DNA from: Rhodospirillales bacterium
GTDB lineage: Bacteria; Pseudomonadota; Alphaproteobacteria; Rhodospirillales; Casp-alpha2
NCBI GenBank assembly: GCA_017644185.1
Contig: JAEPMA010000006.1
Span: 199,352-263,351, forward strand
DNA length: 64,000 nucleotides
Reading direction: 5' to 3'
Numbering within the stretch: the first letter of the stretch is position 1; the number at the start of each line of letters is the position of its first letter. Below are positions 29,555 to 37,609 of this stretch, in pieces. The notes under the pieces were generated by a model, which saw nothing but the letters and a program-made list of their open reading frames with translations, ran no database searches and was not told the origin of the DNA. A program made the translations under genes and the position numbers.

Positions 29555-30310
29555 ATGGACGCCCAAATATCGTTTGTTATCAATGTTCTGCGCAAGCTCC
29601 TCGCCGGTGCGGGGCGTTGTACGCGACTGCCCTCGAACCTGATATCGGTTGCCGCTGTCAGCGTGGCCTTGTTCATCGGCATGGCACCGCATGCCGCAGG
29701 TGCCGGCGAATCGCCGCAGCCGAGTTTTTTTAATTCCGTGGAAGTGAAGTCGAACAACATGGCGCCATTCAAGAAATGGCGTTCGGCGTTGGCGCGATAT
29801 AATGAAGAAGCGAAGACCAATCCGCATCCCGCTTGCCCGGGTAAACAGATGCAGATCTGCACGTATGATGACTGGACGAACTTCCTGAAATCTTTGCAGG
29901 ACAAGCCGCCCCTGATCCAGTTGAACGAGATCAACAACCAGATCAACCAGGCGAAGTACATCACGGACTCCGCCAACTGGGGGCAGAGCGATTACTGGGC
30001 AACGCCCGCCGAGTTCATGGCTCGTTTCGGTGACTGTGAGGATTATGCGATCCTGAAATACCTGTCCCTGCAACGCCTGGGCTGGAAGGAAAGCCAGTTG
30101 CGTGTGGTGGCGGTGAAGGACCTTAATCTCAAGGTCGGGCATGCGGTTCTGGTCGTTTTCTTCAAACACCCCAAGACCGGCCAGGTTCTGAACCTTCTGC
30201 TCGATAATCAGATCAAGTCGATCGCCAATGCCGACAACGTCCGCCACTACCAGCCGGTTTTCTCGATCAACAAGTACTTCTGGTGGCGGCATACGCCCGT
30301 AACCGGATGA
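29555..30310 (+). CDS. lapG: LapG-type periplasmic transglutaminase-like cysteine protease (BTLCP)
   Basis: 251 residues. The frame is open upstream, but ATG 29555 begins a plausible N-terminus with a signal-like stretch (LISVAAVSVALFIGMAPHAAGAG). In known systems LapG cleaves the N-terminal region of LapA-type adhesins, releasing them and dispersing the biofilm; it is calcium-dependent and held inactive by LapD. Seen: the Cys-His-Asp triad as Cys161 (RFGDCEDYAILKYL), His196 (LKVGHAVLVV) and Asp217 (LLLDNQ). About 2.5 kb from the giant adhesin and divergent from the degenerate HD-GYP sensor. No LapD is seen in the window. The start has no strong Shine-Dalgarno, so a slightly different start is possible. 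Confidence 0.88.
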   Translation: MDAQISFVINVLRKLLAGAGRCTRLPSNLISVAAVSVALFIGMAPHAAGAGESPQPSFFNSVEVKSNNMAPFKKWRSALARYNEEAKTNPHPACPGKQMQICTYDDWTNFLKSLQDKPPLIQLNEINNQINQAKYITDSANWGQSDYWATPAEFMARFGDCEDYAILKYLSLQRLGWKESQLRVVAVKDLNLKVGHAVLVVFFKHPKTGQVLNLLLDNQIKSIANADNVRHYQPVFSINKYFWWRHTPVTG

Positions 30311-30312
30311 TT

Positions 30313-30336
30313 TGGGCAGCGCGTATGCCCAGATTT
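30313..30336 (+). terminator. Possible weak terminator after lapG
   Basis: TGGGCA-N7-TGCCCA hairpin (30313-30331) two bases after the lapG stop, followed by GATTTT. The T run is short, so this may be inefficient or only RNA-protective. Confidence 0.45.
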
Positions 30337-30401
30337 TCTGAATCCGCTGGAAATCCCGGACTTAATCACTACATTTCGGTTTGCCTAAGGCCGGAGACGA
30401 C

Positions 30402-31988
30402 ATGAACGACCTCTCGCGCGAAATCGCGTCCAGACGCACCTTCGCCATTATTTCGCACCCTGACGCCGGTAAGACGACGCTGACGGAAAAGTTGCTGTTG
30501 TTCGGCGGCGCCATTCAGATGGCGGGCGCGGTCAAGGCGCGTGGCGAACAGCGCCGGGCCCGGTCCGACTGGATGAAGGTGGAGCGTGAGCGCGGGATTT
30601 CGGTCGCGTCGTCGGTGATGACTTACGACTACGCCGATTGCACCTTCAACCTTCTCGATACGCCGGGCCACGAGGATTTCTCCGAAGACACGTACCGCAC
30701 GCTCACCGCGGTCGACAGCGCGGTGATGGTGATCGACGCGGCGCGTGGCATCGAGAGCCAGACCCGGAAGTTGTTCGAGGTCTGCCGCTTGAGAAACGTG
30801 CCGATCACGACTTTCATCAACAAGATGGACCGTGAAGCACGCGATCCGTTCGATCTTCTCGACGAGATAGAACAGACACTGGCATTGGACGTCACGCCGG
30901 CAAGCTGGCCGATCGGCATGGGGCGCGATTTCTTGGGGTGTTACGACCTAATCAACGACAAGCTGGTGCTGGTATCCCGCTCGAAGGGAGAGCGACCGGA
31001 TGAGGGCGAGCCATGTAATGGTCTTGACGATCCGAAGCTCGACGAACTTCTTCCGGATTACGCGGTCGCCAAGCTCAGAGAAGAGGTCGAGATGGTGCGG
31101 GGGCTTTGTCCGGAATTGGACGAGGAAGCCTACCGGGCCGGCCACATGACACCGGTTTATTTCGGTAGTGCCATCAACAATTTCGGGGTTCGGGAACTTC
31201 TGGACGGCCTCGTACACCGCGCGCCCAAGCCGCGGGCTCAGGAAGCGAAAGAACGCCTTGTGGAACCGGAAGAACCGAAGTTCTCGGGTTTCGTCTTCAA
31301 GATTCAAGCGAACATGGACCCGAAACACCGCGACCGGATAGCGTTCGTGCGGGTCTGTTCCGGACGCTTCAAGCGCGGAATGAAGCTGAAGCACACACGT
31401 TCGGGCAAAACGCTCAACGTACACAACGCAGTGCTATTCCTCGCACAGGACCGGGAATTGGCGGAGGACGCCGTCGCCGGGGATATCATCGGGATTCCGA
31501 ACCACGGAAACCTTCGCATTGGCGACGTTTTGAGTGAGGGGGAAGACCTGCACTTTACCGGCATTCCGAGCTTTGCACCGGAAATGCTGCAGAAAGTTCG
31601 CCCCGACGATCCGATGAAAGCGAAGCACCTTGGCCGCGCATTGCAACAACTGGCTGAGGAGGGCGCTGCCCGTGTCATCAAGCCGTCGGTCGGCGCCGAC
31701 TGGATCGTCGGGGTGGTGGGCGTGCTGCAGTTCGAGGTGATGGCGGATCGCATTCGCACCGAATACGACATCCCCGTGCGTTTCGAGCCAACGGAACTGA
31801 TGACCGCGCGCTGGGTAGGAGGCGAGCAGCAGCAGATGAAGAAGTTCCTGGACGGCAACCGTGCGGCTGTCGGTGTTGACCACGATGGTGAACCTGTCTT
31901 TTTGGCCCGCAATGCCTGGCATTTGAACAAGGCGACGGAAGACTGGCCGGACCTTCAATTCATGAAAACCCGGGAACAGATCGTTTGA
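30402..31988 (+). CDS. prfC: Peptide chain release factor 3 (RF3)
   Basis: 528 residues. Translational GTPase that recycles RF1/RF2 from the ribosome after termination. Seen: G1 ISHPDAGKTTLTEK, G2/switch region RARSDWMKVERERGISV, G3 DTPGHEDFSEDTYR, G4 NKMDREARDP, then domain II and the RF3 C-terminal domain (VGVLQFEVMADRIRTEYDIPVRFEP). An upstream TTG at 30381 is in frame, but ATG 30402 matches the family N-terminus and has a GGAG box. Length is typical. The ChaC gene begins 12 bp after the stop and may be co-transcribed. Confidence 0.96.
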   Translation: MNDLSREIASRRTFAIISHPDAGKTTLTEKLLLFGGAIQMAGAVKARGEQRRARSDWMKVERERGISVASSVMTYDYADCTFNLLDTPGHEDFSEDTYRTLTAVDSAVMVIDAARGIESQTRKLFEVCRLRNVPITTFINKMDREARDPFDLLDEIEQTLALDVTPASWPIGMGRDFLGCYDLINDKLVLVSRSKGERPDEGEPCNGLDDPKLDELLPDYAVAKLREEVEMVRGLCPELDEEAYRAGHMTPVYFGSAINNFGVRELLDGLVHRAPKPRAQEAKERLVEPEEPKFSGFVFKIQANMDPKHRDRIAFVRVCSGRFKRGMKLKHTRSGKTLNVHNAVLFLAQDRELAEDAVAGDIIGIPNHGNLRIGDVLSEGEDLHFTGIPSFAPEMLQKVRPDDPMKAKHLGRALQQLAEEGAARVIKPSVGADWIVGVVGVLQFEVMADRIRTEYDIPVRFEPTELMTARWVGGEQQQMKKFLDGNRAAVGVDHDGEPVFLARNAWHLNKATEDWPDLQFMKTREQIV

Positions 31989-32000
31989 GGTGAGCCAAAC

Positions 32001-32624
32001 ATGAAACCCAAGTTCGAGTACGTCAGACTGCCGAAGGAAGAAGCGCACCGGCTATTGCTGGAGACACGCGCGGCTCGGCCCAAAGACGAACCGATGTGGG
32101 TTTTTGCGTTCGGCTCATTAATGTGGAACCCGTGCTTTTCGTATGACGCAAAGGCGCCTGCCCTTCTCAAGGGGTATGATCGTAAATTTCATATTTGGAC
32201 CACCCGTGCGCGGGGCACGCCCGACAATCCGGGGCTTGGACTGTGTCTCGAGGACTGTTGTGGGATGTGCCGGGGCGTGGCTTACAGGCTCGTCGAAGAT
32301 GACATCGAGGACGCCTGGGAGCGTCTTTGGGAGCGCGAAATGGGGAGCGGCATCTACAAGGCGTGCTGGGTGTCGGTGGAAACCGAAGAATTCGGCCGTG
32401 TCGCCGCCCTGACGTTCATCGTCAACCGGGATCATTCCCATTATGCCGGCCCGATGCCCACTGAGCATATGGCAGCGATCATGGCCGGGGCCAAAGGTAC
32501 ATACGGCCTTTGCCGTGATTACCTTGCGGGGACGATAGAAGAGATGCGAAAGCTGAACGTTATCGATCCGGAACTCGAGGCGCTACTGGCGCAGGTCGAC
32601 GCCCTGGAGCAGGGCTCGGATTGA
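32001..32624 (+). CDS. chaC: ChaC-like gamma-glutamylcyclotransferase
   Basis: 207 residues. ChaC enzymes cleave glutathione (or other gamma-glutamyl peptides) to 5-oxoproline and Cys-Gly in the cytoplasm. Seen: the nucleotide-free cyclotransferase signature VFAFGSLMWNPCF, YDRKFHIWTTRARGTPDNPGLGLCLE, and a catalytic-type glutamate region in WERLWEREMG (about residues 110-120), followed by YGLCRDYL. ATG at 32001 with GAGGTGAG upstream. Length is close to bacterial ChaC. It follows prfC by 12 bp. Glutathione specificity is inferred from family only. Confidence 0.88.
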   Translation: MKPKFEYVRLPKEEAHRLLLETRAARPKDEPMWVFAFGSLMWNPCFSYDAKAPALLKGYDRKFHIWTTRARGTPDNPGLGLCLEDCCGMCRGVAYRLVEDDIEDAWERLWEREMGSGIYKACWVSVETEEFGRVAALTFIVNRDHSHYAGPMPTEHMAAIMAGAKGTYGLCRDYLAGTIEEMRKLNVIDPELEALLAQVDALEQGSD

Positions 32625-32657
32625 GCGAAATTCTAACTTGTTTTTGCGAGTTGAAGC

Positions 32658-33473
32658 TTAACGGCACTGCACGTCGGCATCGATTTGCACGTCACGCTTG
32701 TACCACGACGGATCGATTGCAATGCCGACTTGACCGGTCAGGTTCTGCTTTTTGCTGACACGGAAGGTCTTCGCATCGCCGGCATCCAGACGCATCTTCC
32801 GCGCGCTGATCAGCTGGCGGTTCGGACCGTCCAGGCGATACATCGAGAAGGTGCCGGTTTCCGGCCATTCGCTGCCCGTGTTGAAAACGCGGAAAACGCT
32901 GACACCGTTTTCGCAGGCCGCCTTGATCTTGACGCTGATCGGCTTGATGGAAACGCTGGCAACTTCGCTTTCCAAGGTCACGATCGACGTCTCGCCTTGT
33001 TTGGTGGCGGCGCCACCGATCGAGGCCGCGGAAGCGACTTCGCTCGTCTGATTAGCGGTTTTCGTGTCGAGGACCGGCCGTGCGTCGTCGTTTCCGGCGG
33101 CCGTCGAGAAATTGTTCAGGGCAGCCATCGCCTGTTGTTCGGCAAGGCATTCGGCCACGGCAAGCCATTGCTTGGACATGTAAACATATTTGGCGATGTC
33201 CGTCGGGCTCGCCTTGCGTTCTTGCCCCTGCACCTTGAGCAATGCGCCCTTGCCGGCACGCTGTAAGCCCTCAAGCTGTGCAAGGTTCGTGTTCAGGGCG
33301 ACCAGATAAGGCGTCCAGTCACCACCATGCGCTTTCGTCACGTAGCCCGCTACTTGGTCATGCGTGAAGTTCCCCAGGTAATCGCTTTTGGGAAACGGCG
33401 CACATGCCGCGTGCGCCTGAGACGACGCGAGCAGAAATACGGAAACAGCAAAAATGGTGCGGAAAACCGCCAT
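32658..33473 (-). CDS. Secreted protein of unknown function
   Basis: 271 residues. A GTG nine bases further upstream is in frame but lies in the Shine-Dalgarno (GAGGTG six bases before the ATG), so ATG 33473 was chosen. Clear Sec signal (MAVFRTIFAVSVFLLASSQAHA, cut before ACAPFP). The mature part has a helical first half with a KYVYMSKQWLAVAECLAEQQA segment, a Thr/Ala-rich linker, and a beta-rich C-terminal half (VKIKAACENGVSVFRVFNTGSEW). Four cysteines are scattered (near both ends of the mature protein). I recognise no family. Upstream, at 33552-33566, is a GTAAC-N5-GTAAA element resembling boxes at 60.5-60.7 kb. Confidence 0.7.
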   Translation of the reverse strand: MAVFRTIFAVSVFLLASSQAHAACAPFPKSDYLGNFTHDQVAGYVTKAHGGDWTPYLVALNTNLAQLEGLQRAGKGALLKVQGQERKASPTDIAKYVYMSKQWLAVAECLAEQQAMAALNNFSTAAGNDDARPVLDTKTANQTSEVASAASIGGAATKQGETSIVTLESEVASVSIKPISVKIKAACENGVSVFRVFNTGSEWPETGTFSMYRLDGPNRQLISARKMRLDAGDAKTFRVSKKQNLTGQVGIAIDPSWYKRDVQIDADVQCR

Positions 33474-33551
33474 TGGAATCACCTCACTAGAACGATGGTG
33501 AGGAGACTACATATTGAACCTGAACACAGTCTGACGATTCCGCGATTTTTT

Positions 33552-33566
33552 GTAACAGTTTGTAAA
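33552..33566. promoter_or_regulatory. GTAAC-N5-GTAAA element
   Basis: Tandem half-sites with a 10-bp period about 80 bp upstream of the secreted-protein start. The arrangement matches the GTTAC-N5-GTTAC/GTAAC-N5-GTAAC pairs at 60527-60541 and 60652-60666. OmpR-family response regulators bind such tandem sites; the link is inference. Confidence 0.35.
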
Positions 33567-33589
33567 CCACGAATGATGGAGGGCGTTGA

Positions 33590-34468
33590 TTAGTAACGTA
33601 TTTTTCGTTCCCTGCGCATGATGTACAGTCCTGAGCCGATGATGATCCCGGCACCGATATATGTCCATATGTCGGGTAACGTACCGAACAGAATAAACCC
33701 GATAATCGACGCCCAAATGAGGTTCGTATAGGTGTATGGGGCGACCTGAGAAGCTTCGGCGTTGGTGAACGCCTTGATCATGCAAAAATGGCCGAGCGTC
33801 CCGAATGTCCCGGCCAACGCCATGACGCCCCAGTCCAACGGGGCGAACATGACGAAATGGAAGGGAACCACAAAGCTCATGATAACGGCGCCGAGTAGTG
33901 CGCTATAAAACAGGGTCGTGAGAACGGAATCCTGCCCACTAAGGGCTCGGGTCGACAACTGATAACAGGCGTAGCAGGCGGCGGCGCCGAGCACCCAGAA
34001 TGCGCCTTCCGCCAACGCGCCCTGACCGGGGCGGATGATAACCATGGCGCCGACAAATCCGACCAACACCGATATCCAGCGCCGGACGCCGACCTTCTCT
34101 TTGAGGACGAACGGCGCCGCAGCCGTCAGCATCAAAGGGGCGGTGAACATGATAGCGCTCGCCTCCGCCACTTGAATGGTGCCAAGGCCGGTAAAGAAGC
34201 AGAGCGTGGCACCAAGCAGGAATAGCGAACGCATCAGCTGAAAGGGCAGGCTTTGGGTCTTGAGAATTTCTCCGAGACGCGGCGCCAAGACGACGCAGAG
34301 GATGACGACCTGGAAAAAATAACGGCCCCAGACAGCTTGCATGGTCGGATAGTGCGACACGAGGTACTTCGCGCACGTGTCCATGGAGACGAACAATAGC
34401 ATCGTCATCACCATCCAGAAGATGCCGGTGCGCGCGTTGGTGGCGGTCGTGCCGGGGGATGGTTGCAT
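33590..34468 (-). CDS. EamA/DMT-superfamily transporter
   Basis: 292 residues with about ten hydrophobic helices in two EamA halves (for example FWMVMTMLLFVSMDTCAKYLV at the start and IWASIIGFILFGTLPDIWTYIGAGIIIGSGLYI at the end). Family members export amino acids, metabolites or drugs; the substrate cannot be inferred. The motif EASAIMFTAPLMLTAAAPFVLKEK is typical of the alphaproteobacterial RhaT/YdcZ-like DMT group. Start ATG 34468, divergent from the MATE gene with 80 bp between them, so a shared promoter region is likely. The C-terminus ends in basic residues RRERKIRY, a cytoplasmic tail. Confidence 0.88.
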   Translation of the reverse strand: MQPSPGTTATNARTGIFWMVMTMLLFVSMDTCAKYLVSHYPTMQAVWGRYFFQVVILCVVLAPRLGEILKTQSLPFQLMRSLFLLGATLCFFTGLGTIQVAEASAIMFTAPLMLTAAAPFVLKEKVGVRRWISVLVGFVGAMVIIRPGQGALAEGAFWVLGAAACYACYQLSTRALSGQDSVLTTLFYSALLGAVIMSFVVPFHFVMFAPLDWGVMALAGTFGTLGHFCMIKAFTNAEASQVAPYTYTNLIWASIIGFILFGTLPDIWTYIGAGIIIGSGLYIMRRERKIRY

Positions 34469-34548
34469 TACTGCACTCTACGCATCCTCCCGCATAAGTC
34501 AGCAAAAAGGTGATGCGTTTCCGTTGTTTATGATGTCTAAGGGGCCGC

Positions 34549-35922
34549 ATGAATACGCCTCCCTCCACTCAAAAGACCCGCATTGAGACTGAAGGGATAT
34601 CAGGACGGCTTCGTCGCCATTCGACCGAGCTGTTGCGCCTTGCGACCCCAATCGTCATCTCAAGGTCCGGTTTTCTTTTCTTGGTGATGGCCGACACGGT
34701 AATGACCGGTCATTTCGGTGCGGAGGAACTGGCCTATCTTGCCATCGGCTTGGGGCTGATCATGCCGATGATGATCACGTCGCTTGGTATGATCATGGGC
34801 ACATTGGTGCTGACGGCGAATTCTTATGGGGCGGGCAAGTTTTCCGAATGCGGACCGGTGTGGCGGCGATCGTTGGGATATGCCTTCACGCTTGGTTTGA
34901 TCTGTATCGGCATCGGCTACTTCGGCAACGAGCTGCTGTTATTGACGGGGCAGACGCCGGACGTGTCGCTTCACGGGGGCGAGATCATGTGGATCGTCTC
35001 TCTTGGGTTGCCTGGGCATCTGCTGTTCCTGAGTTCCGCTTATTTCCTGGAAGGGGTCGGACGGCCGTCGCTGGCGATGATCGTTATGGTGGTGGCTAAC
35101 GTCCTGAACGTCTGCCTCAATTGGCTGTTGATCGACGGCCAGTTTTTGGGTGAACCGATGGGCGCTGCCGGCGCCGCCTGGGCAACGACCGCGACGCGAT
35201 GGTTCATGGCCATCAGCTTGGCGATCATTGTCTGGAATCTGCGCGACCGCGATACCTATGCCATTCGCGCGCCGTTGAGTGGTGGATTCAGGGCCTGGCA
35301 GGAACTGCGGCGCATCGGCTATGCGATCGGACTGAGTGTCGGCGTTGAAAGCCTGGCGTTTGCGTGTCTGAACGCGTTTGCAGGATGGCTCGGTAAGATG
35401 CCGTTGGCAGCTTACGGACTGACCCTCAATCTGATGGCGCTGGCGTTCATGCTGGCGATCGGGATCGGTTCGGCGACAGCGGTCAGGGTGGGGATTGCTT
35501 TCGGACGTGGAGATATTCCCGACGCGGCGCTCGCAGGCTGGACCGGACTGGGGGCGAATACCCTGGTGATGTGTGGTGCCGGCGTGATTGCGTATTTCTT
35601 CAACGTCCCATTGGCAGGAATCTACACCGAAGAGCCGGCGCTGCTTGCCGAAGCTGCCATCACGGTTGCATTTATCACCTGGATTTTTGTCCCGGATGGC
35701 GGGCAAGCGGTGATGGCGAACGCCCTCAGAGGAAGGAAAGACGTGTGGATGCCGACGATTATCCAGGTCGCAAGCTTCTTCGGGGTGATGGTTCCTTACG
35801 GTTATGTCTCGGCGTTTGTATGGGAGAAGGGTACGGTTGGCCTGTTCGAGGGCATCTTGGCCGGATGTATCGTATCCTTGATAGCCCTGAGCTACCGATT
35901 CCACCGTCTGGCGAAGGTCTGA
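34549..35922 (+). CDS. MATE family efflux transporter
   Basis: 457 residues with about twelve predicted helices in two MatE repeats. MATE proteins export cationic drugs, metabolites or siderophores using Na+ or H+. Seen: family motifs PIVISRSGFLFLVMADTVMTGHFG in the first helix pair, GLPGHLLFLSSAYFLEGVGRP, and MANALRGRKDVWMPTIIQ in the second half. The first 25 residues form a cytoplasmic tail. It is divergently transcribed from the EamA transporter. Substrate unknown. Length is standard for NorM-type proteins. Confidence 0.9.
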   Translation: MNTPPSTQKTRIETEGISGRLRRHSTELLRLATPIVISRSGFLFLVMADTVMTGHFGAEELAYLAIGLGLIMPMMITSLGMIMGTLVLTANSYGAGKFSECGPVWRRSLGYAFTLGLICIGIGYFGNELLLLTGQTPDVSLHGGEIMWIVSLGLPGHLLFLSSAYFLEGVGRPSLAMIVMVVANVLNVCLNWLLIDGQFLGEPMGAAGAAWATTATRWFMAISLAIIVWNLRDRDTYAIRAPLSGGFRAWQELRRIGYAIGLSVGVESLAFACLNAFAGWLGKMPLAAYGLTLNLMALAFMLAIGIGSATAVRVGIAFGRGDIPDAALAGWTGLGANTLVMCGAGVIAYFFNVPLAGIYTEEPALLAEAAITVAFITWIFVPDGGQAVMANALRGRKDVWMPTIIQVASFFGVMVPYGYVSAFVWEKGTVGLFEGILAGCIVSLIALSYRFHRLAKV

Positions 35923-35957
35923 CTGACGTCCGATCCAGCGTAGTGCACCATGTCGGA

Positions 35958-36305
35958 TTATGCGTGCCGCTGACAGTCGATGCAGTTGGGCGCGCTGGGG
36001 TCGTTTTCTAGCCGTTTGAGGGCGATGTCCTCGTCGCAGATCGTACAGAATCCATAGTCCCCGGTCTCAATCCGTTCCAAGGCCGCTTGAATACGTTGGC
36101 GTTCGATATCACGCCGGCGCTCCGTTTCAAGTTGCATCGCCTGCCCCTGGAGGGCATCCATACGCGACAGACGTCCGACCGAGGTTTGGTCGAGTTCGAC
36201 GGGTTTGCGTGAATCCTTCGATATGCTGGAGATCGCGTCCAATTCGTCGCGCATGGCCAGCAGGCGTTTCTTGAACTTCGTGATCTGCTGTTTGGTAAGG
36301 GACAT
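35958..36305 (-). CDS. TraR/DksA-type C4 zinc-finger protein
   Basis: 115 residues from ATG 36305, two bases after the stop of the upstream membrane-fusion gene; a TTG two codons earlier is less likely. A coiled-coil N-terminal part (TKQQITKFKKRLLAMRDELDAI) is followed by a four-cysteine zinc finger, CTIC-N17-CIDC. DksA relatives bind the RNA polymerase secondary channel and alter promoter kinetics, usually with ppGpp. This short form lacks much of DksA's length (about 150) and resembles TraR/YbiI proteins. It is the last gene of the TolC-ABC-fusion protein run, so it may be co-expressed with that T1SS. Confidence 0.85.
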   Translation of the reverse strand: MSLTKQQITKFKKRLLAMRDELDAISSISKDSRKPVELDQTSVGRLSRMDALQGQAMQLETERRRDIERQRIQAALERIETGDYGFCTICDEDIALKRLENDPSAPNCIDCQRHA

Positions 36306-36307
36306 GA

Positions 36308-37609
36308 TCAACGCTCCCTGAGGGCGTCCTGCATGCGGCCTACCAGCGGGTCGAGAATGTACTCCATAATGGTTCTTGATCCGGTCTGAATAGACGCAAC
36401 CACCTGCATGCCGGGAAACAGATCGTATCTGAGCTTACCGTCCTCGAAGAAGCTCTTGGTCGTGGAAATACGGACTTTGTAATAGGGACGGCCGTCCTCG
36501 GTGACGAGGGTGTCCGGCGACACCCGGTCGACCGTTCCCTTGAGATCCCCGAACTTTGCGGCATCGCCCGATGCGAGGGTCACTTTCGCAGCCTGCCCGG
36601 CGCGCACATAACCGATGTCCTGCGGCGGGAGTTGGGCTTCGATGATCAGACGGTCGTCGGCGGGGACGATGTCGACCACGGTCGAACCCGCCCTGACGAC
36701 GCCCCCGACGCTGAACACATGTAGCGTCTTCACGATGCCGTCCACTGGCGCGCGCAGTGTGGTGCGGTTGAGACTGTCTTCCGATTTACGAACCCGCTGA
36801 GAGAGCTCGTCCATCTCGCGGGTGGCTTTGTCGAGTTCGGTCTGAGCTTCTTCCCGGAATGACGCCCGAATGGTTTCCATATTGGCGCGCGCCTCGCCGA
36901 GAGCGGCACGGAGTCTCGGCAACGCAGTCTCGGCCTCATCGATCCGGCCGCGCAGGTCGGCGGCTTCTTTCAACAGATTGAGGTGCAGCATCCGGTTGGT
37001 CAGTTCCTTGGCGAGCAGCTTTTCCGAAATCTCAATCTGCTCGCTGATCAGCTTGAGGCTTTGCTGGGCACTGGCGCGCCGGGCTTGCACTTCCTTGATC
37101 TCAAGCTCGCGCTGGCGGATCGCATCTTGTTGTGCGCGGATTTGTCCGTTTTTACGGCTTTTACGCGTTTCGAACATATTCTTGGCCTGCTTAACCAGCT
37201 CCGGCTCGGCTTTGGCCAGGGCAGGTGGGAATGCCACATCGTCATTCCCGGCGATCTCCGCTCTGAGGCGGGACACGTCGGCGAGAAGAGAGCGCAGGCG
37301 GATCTTCAATTCCTGAACGTCGGCGCCGCTTTGGGTCTGTTCCAATTCGATCAGCGGCTGGCCGGCTTTGACCCGGTCGCCCTCCTTGATCAGGACTTGG
37401 CGGACGATCCCTCCTTCGAGGTGGTCGACCGATTGAACGTTGGTTGAGGGGGCCACTTCGCCGGTGGCCACCGATACGATGTCCAGCTCGGCGTTGGACG
37501 CCCACACCGAGAAACCGATCACGGCGGCAAGGCAAAGTCCCAAGAACATATGCGTGCCGCGGGTGACTTCCTGGTCGACCGGAATGTCGTGGTTGGACGC
37601 GTCGCTCAT
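36308..37609 (-). CDS. T1SS periplasmic adaptor (HlyD/LapC family), system 1
   Basis: 433 residues. Adaptor that links the ABC exporter to TolC. Seen: one N-terminal TM (about 21-40, MFLGLCLAAVIGFSVWAS), the first lipoyl half (VDHLEGGIVRQVLIKEGDRVKAGQPLI), a long coiled coil (about 100-290), the second lipoyl half (RAPVDGIVKTLHVFSVGGVVRAGSTVVDIVP), and the HlyD C-terminal beta domain (LRYDLFPGMQVVASIQTGSRTIMEYILDP). The start overlaps the ABC stop (TAATG), so translation is coupled. It acts with the ABC gene upstream and TolC-like protein; the giant adhesin at 9-27 kb is a candidate substrate but not proven. Confidence 0.92.
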   Translation of the reverse strand: MSDASNHDIPVDQEVTRGTHMFLGLCLAAVIGFSVWASNAELDIVSVATGEVAPSTNVQSVDHLEGGIVRQVLIKEGDRVKAGQPLIELEQTQSGADVQELKIRLRSLLADVSRLRAEIAGNDDVAFPPALAKAEPELVKQAKNMFETRKSRKNGQIRAQQDAIRQRELEIKEVQARRASAQQSLKLISEQIEISEKLLAKELTNRMLHLNLLKEAADLRGRIDEAETALPRLRAALGEARANMETIRASFREEAQTELDKATREMDELSQRVRKSEDSLNRTTLRAPVDGIVKTLHVFSVGGVVRAGSTVVDIVPADDRLIIEAQLPPQDIGYVRAGQAAKVTLASGDAAKFGDLKGTVDRVSPDTLVTEDGRPYYKVRISTTKSFFEDGKLRYDLFPGMQVVASIQTGSRTIMEYILDPLVGRMQDALRER

